Shown here in pieces: positions 6,066 to 13,218 of a stretch of 28,588 nucleotides of DNA. Each line of letters begins with the position of its first letter. Position 1 is the stretch's first letter. The translations under genes and the position numbers were made by a program. The notes beneath the pieces were generated by a model. That model did not search any database and had not been told where the DNA came from. It saw nothing but the letters and a program-made list of their open reading frames with translations. Origin of the DNA: a virus. The stretch lies in IMG/VR virus record IMGVR_UViG_3300020121_000321, positions 1-28,588 of that record; one strand, 5' to 3'.

Positions 6066-6383
6066 TTGTCACTTCTGATGCCGGGCGACCTGCCCACCGC
6101 AGCGACGCTGAAGAAGTACGGGTGGACCGAGAGCGACTACCGGTACCAGTGGAAGCTGCAGGACGGGCTCTGCGGGCTCTGCGGGCAGGAGCTGGAGGGC
6201 AAGCGGGTCAACATCGATCACGAGCATGTCCGGGGCTGGAAGCGGATGAGGCCCGAGCGGCGCCGCCTCTTCATCCGCTCGCTGCTGCACGCGCGCTGCA
6301 ACCGCTTTCTGCTCGGGCCCTGCTACTACGGCTTCCGGGCGGAGCACTTCCGCCTCGCTGCCGACTACCTGGACCGGTACTGA
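6066..6383 (+). CDS. Endonuclease VII-like (HNH-fold) nuclease, 105 aa
   Basis: The start is taken as TTG, because a perfect GGAGG lies six bases upstream. The next ATG, four codons later, would be too far (18 bases). Residues 36-39 are CGLC, 51-54 DHEH, and 71-79 RSLLHARCN. This is the order of recombination endonuclease VII (T4 gp49 type), CxxC, DHxH, LLCxxCN, with the usual ending AADYL. This family resolves branched DNA such as Holliday junctions during packaging or recombination. One of the four zinc Cys is replaced by His (His75). Some relatives are simple HNH homing-type nucleases, so the exact substrate is open. Confidence 0.8.
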   Translation: MSLLMPGDLPTAATLKKYGWTESDYRYQWKLQDGLCGLCGQELEGKRVNIDHEHVRGWKRMRPERRRLFIRSLLHARCNRFLLGPCYYGFRAEHFRLAADYLDRY

Positions 6384-6616
6384 ACGCGGGAGACGACGCC
6401 CCTTCCGGCCAACAGACCGGGCCACTCGGCGCACGGAGGCACGCCGGGACGCCGCTCCCGCACCAAGGGTTAGAGCACCCAGAGTCAGAGCCGTCGACAC
6501 CTGGCGAGCAGGCTGCTGCAACTTCTCCACAAGTTGCTCCTGCTTGTTTCCCACAGGCCTACAGGCGTACCTCCCGCGCGCCGTCATGGAGACGGCAGCA
6601 ACGGAGGAACCAAGTG
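6384..6616 (+). other. Non-coding gap with a small hairpin
   Basis: No plausible gene is seen in this 233-base stretch. Bases 6518-6537 form a seven-pair hairpin, GCAACTT / AAGTTGC, around CTCCAC, followed by a weakly T-rich TCCTGCTTGTTT, a possible modest terminator for the nuclease gene. Two sequences loosely like DnaA boxes (TTCTCCACA and TTTCCCACA) occur here, but each departs from consensus. A GGAGG site ends the gap. A promoter for the last + strand gene could lie here but is not recognisable. Confidence 0.4.
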
Positions 6617-6925
6617 ATGCCAGGAATCGACACGCAGTCCCCGCAGTTCCAGACGTTCGGCGATGTGCAGGGCGGCCAGAACCAGGGGGCGAGCTGGCTC
6701 CGGCAGGCGGAGCAGTTCGTCGGCGGCCTGCGGCAGCAGATCTACCAGCTGCATCAGGCGGTGAATCAGTTCCGCAACCCCGACAACCGCGAGACGGTGC
6801 GCTCGGCGGTGAACATCGCGGAGAACGCGCTCACGCAGATCGAGACCTGCCTGAGCGCCGAGAAGCAGTACGCAGGGACGCAGGAGACCGGCGAGCGCTA
6901 CCGCACGATGTCGCAGGGTAGGTAG
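6617..6925 (+). CDS. Gln-rich helical protein, 102 aa
   Basis: The start is ATG nine bases after GGAGG. An adjacent in-frame GTG three bases upstream is also possible. The protein has a polar N-terminus (residues 1-25, Gln/Gly-rich), then two long helices (about 26-60 and 68-95) with regular hydrophobic spacing. There is one Cys and no motif that I recognise. It stands alone after a 233-base gap and is the last gene of the + arm, facing the end of the late operon. It could be a virion or regulatory helper, and the sequence gives no basis to choose. Confidence 0.65.
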   Translation: MPGIDTQSPQFQTFGDVQGGQNQGASWLRQAEQFVGGLRQQIYQLHQAVNQFRNPDNRETVRSAVNIAENALTQIETCLSAEKQYAGTQETGERYRTMSQGR

Positions 6926-7012
6926 CCGGTCACGCGCAGCTCCGGCGGTCCTCGGTATCCGGGGGTCTGGTGCGGCCTCCGTGGTTCCTCGCCTGCCCGC
7001 CGGGGCTCGCGT

Positions 7013-7327
7013 TTAGTTGCACTCCTCGACCTCGCCGTTGATGACGCAGAACCCGCCGCAGTCGCCGAAGTCGAGGGCATGGACCCCGTTCGCCGCGCGG
7101 AGAGTGAGTCCTGCAACCCCTCCCCGGGACACCACCTCCGCCAGCGGACCGGGGCCCGTGATGGGCGGGTCCCCGTCGTAGGGGTTGAGGAAGCGGATGA
7201 CGTGCCGGTGCCGGCGGTCCGTCGGGCAGTCGAAGCTGATGCCGGTGTTGTAGCGGGGGCGCGGAGCGGGCAGCCACCGCACGTTCAGCGAGGTGAGCGG
7301 CCACCGCTGGGGCTTGGGGATGGGCAC
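7013..7327 (-). CDS. DUF6527-like small protein, 104 aa
   Basis: The start is GTG at 7327, two bases after the preceding stop and seven bases after GGAGG. A longer frame to 7348 begins inside the previous gene without a ribosome site. The pattern FDCP, then HVIRF, a loop, GLTLRA, and then DCGGFCVINGEVEEC resembles DUF6527 proteins, which carry a Cys pair, a His strand and a final HF-I-x-G-x-V strand. In other genomes these small proteins accompany phage or defence-like loci and their role is not known. Here it is the last gene of the late operon, next to the lysis genes. The family match is moderate because some usual Cys positions differ. Confidence 0.6.
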   Translation of the reverse strand: MPIPKPQRWPLTSLNVRWLPAPRPRYNTGISFDCPTDRRHRHVIRFLNPYDGDPPITGPGPLAEVVSRGGVAGLTLRAANGVHALDFGDCGGFCVINGEVEECN

Positions 7328-7328
7328 T

Positions 7329-7928
7329 TCACCACCTCCAAGACACACCCGCCCCGAGGAAGACTCCTCGCTCGCCGCCCAATGCCATGACCTGGACGCC
7401 GAACGGCCCGCCGCTCCATCCCACCTGCCCGCCGACCAGGAGGTCCCTGGACGTCACCCCGTACAGCGCAGCCGGCCCAGCGCTCCAGTGCCTCTCAGCG
7501 GCCCCAGGAGCGACGACGACGCTCGCCGAGGCCTCTGCCTCCACCCCGAGGTCGAACGTCGCGTCACCGGCCACCTGGCCGCTCAGGCGCACGTCCGGCA
7601 CGAGAATGGTGACCAGCTGGGGCTCGGCCACGCCGGCGTCGCCCGGCAGGTAGCGGATGGGCCCCGGCACTGTGACCGTAGACCAATGCTCGATGGTCGC
7701 CTGACACTCGGCACGGCTTGTCACACCTGCGTCCACCTGCAGCTGGACCCCGGCGTCAGCAACGCACTCCACCGGCAGGCCCCGGGCCTTGCGCCAGCCT
7801 TCCAGCGTGACGCCAGCGGTGACCCCGAGAGCGGTGGCTCCCAGGAGGGCGATGGCCAGGTGTTTGCCGGCCAGGCTCACCATGGAAGCGCACCCACGAC
7901 GGAGAGCCGCTGGCAGCTCACGCTTCAC
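7329..7928 (-). CDS. Membrane-anchored protein in lysis cassette, 199 aa
   Basis: The GTG start at 7928 overlaps the end of the transglycosylase gene by 11 bases. A later ATG at 7883 (MVSLAGKH) is possible. Residues about 23-42 form one hydrophobic membrane segment after a basic N-terminus, so the remaining 155 residues should lie in the periplasm. That part has alternating hydrophobic strands rich in Ala, Gly and Val, and ends in SWRW, recalling the aromatic end of outer-membrane strands. No lipobox or clear coiled coil is present, so it is not a typical Rz. Context suggests a role in envelope disruption, but function is unproven. Confidence 0.65.
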   Translation of the reverse strand: MKRELPAALRRGCASMVSLAGKHLAIALLGATALGVTAGVTLEGWRKARGLPVECVADAGVQLQVDAGVTSRAECQATIEHWSTVTVPGPIRYLPGDAGVAEPQLVTILVPDVRLSGQVAGDATFDLGVEAEASASVVVAPGAAERHWSAGPAALYGVTSRDLLVGGQVGWSGGPFGVQVMALGGERGVFLGAGVSWRW

Positions 7929-8394
7929 CCCCGAACTGCAGGCGGTGAATCCTCGCGAGGACGTCCGACACGTAGTTGCGTCCCGTCGTCAGGTCGTCGA
8001 GCTGCTGGATGCTCGGGTGCTCGCGCAGGATGATGAGTTTGCCCACCTTGTAGGCCCCGGCATTGTACGCGGCGCAGGCGCAGGCCACGTCGTCGGAGAA
8101 GCGGAGCATGTGCTTCTGCAGCAGCTCGGCGCCGAAGAGGATGTTGAGCAGCGGGTCCTGCCACTTCTCCGGGTCGCGGCAGAAGTCGGGGAAGGCGCGG
8201 TCGTCGATCTGCATCAGCCCGTGCCCGTGCCCGGCGTCGCCCTTGCCCTTCGGGCCGCGCGGCTTCAGCGCCATCCCCCCGAGGGACTCCCGGTCCATGA
8301 CGGCGCCAATCAGCTCCGGAGCGAGCTGGTACTTCTCTGCGGCGGTGTTCACCTCGACGCGCCATTGCTGCAGGCGCGGGGGCCAGCTCCTCAA
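7918..8394 (-). CDS. Endolysin: lytic transglycosylase (SLT/goose-type lysozyme fold)
   Basis: TTG at 8394 is preferred. It overlaps the previous stop as TTGA and follows GGAGG by four bases, whereas GTG at 8418 has no ribosome site. In the 158-residue product, Glu36 lies in VMDRES (catalytic Glu of this fold), GLMQID is at 59-64 and AYNAG at 109-113. These are the three classical motifs of family 1/SLT transglycosylases, which cut the MurNAc-GlcNAc bond of peptidoglycan. No signal peptide is seen, so export would rely on a holin. Neighbours on both sides are membrane proteins, forming the lysis cassette. Confidence 0.88.
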   Translation of the reverse strand: MRSWPPRLQQWRVEVNTAAEKYQLAPELIGAVMDRESLGGMALKPRGPKGKGDAGHGHGLMQIDDRAFPDFCRDPEKWQDPLLNILFGAELLQKHMLRFSDDVACACAAYNAGAYKVGKLIILREHPSIQQLDDLTTGRNYVSDVLARIHRLQFGGEA

Positions 8395-8762
8395 CGATCC
8401 TCCTCGTCCTCCGGCCACGGGTAGGGGGCAACCTTCGGCGGCTTCGGCCCCTTCAGCGGCTCATTCTGCGGGACGACGGTGACGCGCTCGGTGGGCGTCT
8501 GCCCCATCCGGAAGCTCCACTGGCTCTCGGTGGGGATGCGCTCGATGCGCCGCTGCGCTGCCTGCGTCCGGTCGTCGAGCGTGTTCATCTTGTCGATGAG
8601 CCCGATGAGCCGCTGCCCGGTGTCCTTCGCTCCTCGGGCGTGGTCCTGCTCCAGCGCCTTCATCCGGTCCGCCATCCGCGCCGACTTGTAGGCGCTCCAC
8701 GCGGTGAGGACCGTCGCCACGCCCCCAGCGACCGCAGCGATGACGGCGGCGGGGTCGGCCAT
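8391..8762 (-). CDS. Single-span membrane protein, holin or spanin candidate, 123 aa
   Basis: Residues about 4-24 form an Ala/Val/Gly-rich membrane helix right at the N-terminus. A charged helical region follows (about 28-75, heptad-like, DRMKALEQDHARG and onward), and then a Pro-rich, acidic C-terminus. ATG at 8762 begins three bases after the fibre stop, with only a weak ribosome site. The gene lies directly before the transglycosylase. Single-span proteins with a cytoplasmic or periplasmic coiled coil at this place are often holins or inner-membrane spanins. Which one, and which way it faces, cannot be decided from sequence alone. Confidence 0.7.
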   Translation of the reverse strand: MADPAAVIAAVAGGVATVLTAWSAYKSARMADRMKALEQDHARGAKDTGQRLIGLIDKMNTLDDRTQAAQRRIERIPTESQWSFRMGQTPTERVTVVPQNEPLKGPKPPKVAPYPWPEDEEDR

Positions 8763-8765
8763 GGC

Positions 8766-9692
8766 TCAGTTCACGATGACGAAGCTGAACTTGTCGCCGT
8801 TGGAGAAGGCGCTGCCGAAGGTGACGACGAAGGAGCCCGAGGCCGGTGCCATGAGCCAGGCCGGCTTCACCGAGGAGACGCCGAACTCCGGGGTGATGAG
8901 GACGATGCTGGAGGCGGTGCAGAAGTTGTTGGTCACCGTGACGACGGTGCCGCCGCTGTTCATCGTCACGCGCCCGCAGACGTTGTTCATCGTGACGCTG
9001 GTGCCCGTCTGCGCGCCGGCCGCCGCCTTCAGCGTGTCCTGCAGGGTGAGCCCATTGCTGCCGACGGTGCAGCGGGTCGAGCCGCCAATCTTCAGCAGGA
9101 CGTTGGCGGTGGCGTCCACCACCGTCACCCCGCCGCCGACGTCCTGGATGATGGTCGACCAGCTCGGGGCGCTCCCGTTGGTGCCGAGCACCTTGCCCGA
9201 GTTGCCGGACTGGTTGGGCAGCACCGCCGAGGCGAAGGTGACGCCGTCCACGGTGAGCCCGCCGGTCACGGTGGTGGCCTGCAGCGCCGTGGTGCCCGCC
9301 GACACGGTGAGCCCTCCGGCGGTGACAGTCAGTCCTCCGGCGGTGACGGTGAGTGTGCTGGAGGTGGTGAGCGTCCCGGTGATGCTCGTCCCAGTGACGA
9401 GCCACTTCTGGATGAGCGTGCTGGTGACGCCCATGCGCACGTCGCCGGCGGCTCCGAGGTAGAGCCCCGAGGCAGGGTCGCTGACGAACGTGAGCCCCGG
9501 CGCCGACACCGAGCCGGAGATGCTCTTGAACTGAGCACTCATGTTGCCGAGGCCCGAGCGCGAGAGGCTGTCCGACATCGCCGTGGCGAGGTCGTTCATC
9601 GTGTTGTTGAACGTGGTGCTGGAGATGGTGGTCCCCGTCACCACCGGGTTCCCAGCCGCCAGCGAGTAGTTGCCCGATGCGTCGCGACTCAT
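8766..9692 (-). CDS. Tail fibre protein, 308 aa
   Basis: The N-terminus (MSRDASGNYSLAAGNPVVTG, then SLSRSGLGNM and LTFVSDPASGLY) is a phage fibre opening seen in many short-tailed phages. Residues 112-132 hold three seven-residue repeats, LTVTAGG-like, encoded by 21-base units near 9307-9348. These are typical of a triple beta-stranded shaft. Residues 161-181 carry QSGNSGKVLGTNGSAPSWST, a common fibre linker. Residues about 233-308 form a C-terminal beta domain that is related to that of the fibre-like protein at 24499-25905. The ATG start overlaps the stop of the large internal protein. The expected role is receptor contact. Confidence 0.85.
   Translation of the reverse strand: MSRDASGNYSLAAGNPVVTGTTISSTTFNNTMNDLATAMSDSLSRSGLGNMSAQFKSISGSVSAPGLTFVSDPASGLYLGAAGDVRMGVTSTLIQKWLVTGTSITGTLTTSSTLTVTAGGLTVTAGGLTVSAGTTALQATTVTGGLTVDGVTFASAVLPNQSGNSGKVLGTNGSAPSWSTIIQDVGGGVTVVDATANVLLKIGGSTRCTVGSNGLTLQDTLKAAAGAQTGTSVTMNNVCGRVTMNSGGTVVTVTNNFCTASSIVLITPEFGVSSVKPAWLMAPASGSFVVTFGSAFSNGDKFSFVIVN
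9307..9348 (-). repeat. 21-base tandem repeat inside fibre gene
   Basis: Two adjacent 21-base units, with a degenerate further copy on each side, encode the repeated LTVTAGG shaft motif. The copies differ at a few bases. Such short in-frame repeats allow slip-strand length change of the fibre shaft. Confidence 0.6.
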
Positions 9693-11458
9693 TGCAGCTC
9701 CTCGTCCGTGTCGCCGGTATTCGACCGGGCAGCGTCTTCCTGCAGCTTCCGCTTCGCCGCTTCGATTTCCATCGCCCGCTTCAGCTGCGCCTGGTCGAGC
9801 TGCTCGACGTTCTTCTGGGCCTGGCCGGGCAGCGGCGGCAGCTCCACCGGCCGGCGCAGCGACTCGTAGACTCGCGGTCCCATCGTCGGGCCCGCCATCT
9901 CCGGCGCCATGCGCAGCAGCATTCTACCCTCGTCGCTGCCGGCGAGGTTCTGCACCTTGTTCGCCACCCAGCCGGCGGTGGTGTTCAGCTCGTTGCCGTA
10001 GAAGCGCCGGGCGAGCGCGATGGCCGCCGCCCCGCCCATGCCCTCGGCGCTGTGGCCGCCCGCGTGAGCGCCCCCGAGCGTCATCCAGCCGAAGAGCCCG
10101 AGCGGGTCCTTGCCGTGCTCCTGGGAGGCCGCCTTGCCCGCCACGCGCTCCCCGGTGCCCACCGCCGCCATGGTGCGGCGCAGGTCCCGGGCGCCGTCCG
10201 CGCCAGTGACGCCAGACTTCGCCAGGTTCTCGTCCTCGGCGCGGCGGAGCCCCCGGTGGACGGCCATGAAGTTTTCCTGCTGCTCCGAGGGCGCAACGTT
10301 CCTGCCCCGGACCGCCTCGTAGGCCTTGCTCGCGCCCCGCTGGATGCCCGAGCCGACCAGCGACTCCTGCAGCTGCGGCAGGGTGACCGACTCGAACGGC
10401 GTCTTCATGTTGGCGAGGTCGCCGAGCACCTGCGCATTCCCCTCGCGCGCCAGCTGCTCCATCTCGCTGAAGGGCCGCCCGTACTTCGGGCTCGCCCCGA
10501 GTGCGTGGAGCTTCAGCAGGTTCACCACGTTGTCGCGCATCTCCCGCGCCTGGGAGTTGTACGGGAAGAGGTGCCCGGCCTCCTCCTCCATCAGCCGCTC
10601 GACGTCGCTGATGCGAACCTTGAACCCTGACTCCCCTGCCTGCTGTCGGAGAGCACCGAGCCGCTGACCCAGGCGGTCCATCGCCTCGCCGTAGCTCTTC
10701 GCCACCTTCTCGCCCGACTGCCAGGGGCGCAGAATCTTCTCCCCGTAGAGGACATCGGCCAGGTCTCCCGGAGGCGCCTCGGTGGGGAACGCCCCGCGCA
10801 GCATCTCCATCCGGGTGGGCGTGTTGCCGCCGCTGCCCCGGAGCGCGAAGTGGTCGGCCATCTTCCCGGCCCGCTCGGGGATGCCCTTCGCCAGCTTGTA
10901 GCCGATGGCTCCGCCGGCCGCGCCGCCGGCCACGCCCTTCGCCACGTCGACCGCGCCCTGGACGTTCGTCCCCTCGCTGCCGACGACGTTCGGCGACTCG
11001 CCTGCGGCGTTCGCTCCGCCGATGGCAGCGCTTCCGCCGATCTGCCCGGCAGCGCTCTCCGGCAGCGCCATGTAGTACGGCAGCTCGCCCACCAGCCGCG
11101 TGGCGAACGACTGCCCGGGGTGGAACTGCCGCTCCGCCTGGCCCTCGCGCTCCACTGAGCGGGAGAGGTTCCGGTACGCCTCGGGGAAGCTGGTGTCCGG
11201 GTGAGCGAACTTCAGCGCCGCCGCACCGGCGAGCGCCGCCAGCTTCGGCGACAGGCCGCCCGAGATGCCTCGCTGCAGCTGATCCTGCGAGGTCGCCAGG
11301 TAGCCCGGGTCGGTGAGCGTCGGGTCCGGCGGAGCGGAGCGGAACTTCCCCTGCCGCTTCACCGCCTCGGTGGTGGCGGGAAACTCCACGGGAGGCACCT
11401 CCTCCCAGTGGTGCTCGTCGTTCAGCGGGACTTCGGCCCAGCCGTCAGAGGAGCCCAT
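9689..11458 (-). CDS. Large internal virion (ejection) protein, 589 aa
   Basis: The size and position, just before the fibre and after smaller internal virion proteins, match the gp15/gp16 place of T7-like phages, whose products are ejected to form a DNA channel across the envelope. Residues about 140-205 are Gly/Ala-rich with little charge, compatible with membrane insertion. The rest is mostly helical, with an acidic N-terminus (WEEVPPVEFP) and a charged coiled-coil-like C-terminus (about 540-589). No lysozyme motif is seen. ATG overlaps the previous stop region by 14 bases, with a weak ribosome site. Identity is inferred mainly from synteny. Confidence 0.65.
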   Translation of the reverse strand: MGSSDGWAEVPLNDEHHWEEVPPVEFPATTEAVKRQGKFRSAPPDPTLTDPGYLATSQDQLQRGISGGLSPKLAALAGAAALKFAHPDTSFPEAYRNLSRSVEREGQAERQFHPGQSFATRLVGELPYYMALPESAAGQIGGSAAIGGANAAGESPNVVGSEGTNVQGAVDVAKGVAGGAAGGAIGYKLAKGIPERAGKMADHFALRGSGGNTPTRMEMLRGAFPTEAPPGDLADVLYGEKILRPWQSGEKVAKSYGEAMDRLGQRLGALRQQAGESGFKVRISDVERLMEEEAGHLFPYNSQAREMRDNVVNLLKLHALGASPKYGRPFSEMEQLAREGNAQVLGDLANMKTPFESVTLPQLQESLVGSGIQRGASKAYEAVRGRNVAPSEQQENFMAVHRGLRRAEDENLAKSGVTGADGARDLRRTMAAVGTGERVAGKAASQEHGKDPLGLFGWMTLGGAHAGGHSAEGMGGAAAIALARRFYGNELNTTAGWVANKVQNLAGSDEGRMLLRMAPEMAGPTMGPRVYESLRRPVELPPLPGQAQKNVEQLDQAQLKRAMEIEAAKRKLQEDAARSNTGDTDEELQ

Positions 11459-12608
11459 CGAGGACCTGCTCGGTGCCGTCGGGGAGGAGGAGCTTCGTCT
11501 TGTTCAGCGCCTTGTTGTGGAACTTCCGCGTGCCGGGCGGGAAGTCCATCCGGGTCTGCGGCTGTGGCTGCGGCGCTGCGGTAGGCTGCGGCGCGGGCGG
11601 TGGTGCGGCCGACACCGGTCGTGGCCCCGGGCCGGGCCCAGCACGGGGCACCTGCGGCGGCGCCTGGACGGGCATGGACGTGGGGATGGGCGGAGCCCCG
11701 GCGTCGGGGGCGCCTCCCATCGGCGGCGCGGCCTGGGGCGCCTGGGGACGCTGCAGCTGGCGAGGAGCCGGAGGAGCGCCGAGGGGCGCGCCGAACAGCT
11801 GCTGATTGAGGTCGGACCAGCCGCCCATCACCTCTTCGGGCACGACGCCCATCGGGAAGCCGGCGTTCTTGGCGACGGCGTTCACCGACTCGGCCTGGTG
11901 AAGGCCCCAGCCGCTCACCGTCCGCAGCCACTGGTTCTTCAGGACTGGCGAGTCGTACCAGTGCGGCCGGCTGCGCCGGAAGCCGTTCACCGCCGACTCC
12001 GAGGCCGAACCGTGCGAGACGTTGCCCATCTCCTGCAGGAGGCCCTCGGTGATGGTGTCCCAGGTCTGCGAGGGGTCCTCGCCCGTGCCGAGCTGGCCCT
12101 GGATCTTCGCCTTCAGCATGTCGTCGCGGCCGAGCTGCGCGATGGGGTAGAGCTGCGCGACGAGCCCGGGGATGTTGCCCGGCTTGCCGAACTTCTCCAT
12201 CGCCGCGAGCGCGCGGGCCTGTCCGGTGGCGCCGCGTCCGGCAGCGCGCGTGTCTGCGTTCTGCTGGTCGATGGCGAGCTTGCCCTGGTCGTACTGGCTC
12301 TTCTGGTCGAGCTGCGCCCGCTGCAGACCCTCCAGGGCGGCGCGGTGCTCCATCTCCGCCTTCAGCTCCTGCTCCTGCACCTCGTGGCCGATGGTGCCGT
12401 GCGCGGCCTGCTGCAGCGACTGGTCGGCGAGCGCCGCCTCGGTGTCCATGGCGTTGCCCACGCCGCTGAAGACCGGGTCGCCCGACATCTGCATCGCGCG
12501 CGAGAGCAGCCGGGTGTTGGCGTTCTCCGCCTGGGCAGCGCGCTGCAGCGCACGCCGCGCCTCGATGGGGATGCCCCAGTAGTCAAACTCCGTGGGCGTC
12601 TCAGCCAC
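11445..12608 (-). CDS. Probable internal virion protein with Pro-rich segment, 387 aa
   Basis: GTG at 12608 has GGAGG at good spacing and overlaps the previous stop by eight bases. Residues 1-150 are helical with many Gln, Ala and Glu, like the coiled bodies of ejection proteins. Residues about 285-350 are a low-complexity Pro/Ala/Gln stretch (PQAPQAAPPMGGAP and similar). The last 35 residues are a compact basic end, with KFHNKALNKTKLLLPDG. I recognise no family. The position between a gp14-like and a gp15/16-like gene points to an ejected or virion-associated protein. Confidence 0.6.
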   Translation of the reverse strand: MAETPTEFDYWGIPIEARRALQRAAQAENANTRLLSRAMQMSGDPVFSGVGNAMDTEAALADQSLQQAAHGTIGHEVQEQELKAEMEHRAALEGLQRAQLDQKSQYDQGKLAIDQQNADTRAAGRGATGQARALAAMEKFGKPGNIPGLVAQLYPIAQLGRDDMLKAKIQGQLGTGEDPSQTWDTITEGLLQEMGNVSHGSASESAVNGFRRSRPHWYDSPVLKNQWLRTVSGWGLHQAESVNAVAKNAGFPMGVVPEEVMGGWSDLNQQLFGAPLGAPPAPRQLQRPQAPQAAPPMGGAPDAGAPPIPTSMPVQAPPQVPRAGPGPGPRPVSAAPPPAPQPTAAPQPQPQTRMDFPPGTRKFHNKALNKTKLLLPDGTEQVLDGLL

Positions 12609-13218
12609 CGCTGCCTCCGCCCTGCATCGCCGCGTAGGCGGCGAGGATGTCCTGCATCGTCATGCCCGGCGGCAGCTGCATACCCGGCGGCTGCGGCGTC
12701 ACCCCGCCGGGCCCCATCTGCGGCTGGGGCGGAGGGACGTCCTGGGTGAGCGGCGTGCCGGCCGCGCGCCCGGTGTCGATCTTCGCCTGGGGCTGCACGT
12801 CGGGCGGCTCCTCGTAGTCCGCCGCGCCCATCGCCTTGAGCGCCGCCGCGCCCACGCGCTCGCTGGCCTTGGCGAGGTCGCCCTCCTTGGTCGCCTGGGC
12901 ATCCTCGGCCCGCTTCTGCAGGATGGTGTCGGCCAGGTTGCTGGCGAAGTCGCTCACCGCCAGCGCCCCGCCACCTCGCTGCCCGTACTTGTCGCTGTGG
13001 TCTGCCGGGCGGAGGTTCTTGCCCCGGAGCGCGGCCACCGTCCCCTTCGCTCGCTCGACCTCCAGGTTCGGTCCGCGCAGCCCCAGCAGCGGGAGCAGCG
13101 CCTTGATGTCGAGGCGCTGCGGACCCTCGCCGAAGCCGCCACCGCCGAAGCTGCCGCTGCCGAACGATGCGAGCAGGCCCGGGTCCATCGCCAGGTTCAG
13201 GTAGTCGCGGTCAGCCAT
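12601..13218 (-). CDS. Probable virion-associated protein, 205 aa
   Basis: The start is ATG overlapping the previous gene by eight bases, with GAGG six bases upstream. The N-terminus has a Gly/Phe/Ser-rich stretch (residues about 18-31). The middle (75-135) is helical and charged, and the C-terminal 60 residues are Pro/Gly/Gln-rich and end in a run of Gly. It is probably an elongated or partly disordered structural component. No family is recognised. It lies between two internal virion protein candidates and shares their coupled expression. Function beyond that cannot be given. Confidence 0.6.
   Translation of the reverse strand: MADRDYLNLAMDPGLLASFGSGSFGGGGFGEGPQRLDIKALLPLLGLRGPNLEVERAKGTVAALRGKNLRPADHSDKYGQRGGGALAVSDFASNLADTILQKRAEDAQATKEGDLAKASERVGAAALKAMGAADYEEPPDVQPQAKIDTGRAAGTPLTQDVPPPQPQMGPGGVTPQPPGMQLPPGMTMQDILAAYAAMQGGGSGG

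Noticed and set aside
6518-6556. DnaA-box-like sequences as a replication origin
   Set aside because: Only two loose matches, each departing from consensus, with no AT-rich or iteron context.
6384-6616. tRNA or small RNA gene in the gap
   Set aside because: No cloverleaf or conserved loop sequence could be folded. Only a short hairpin is present.
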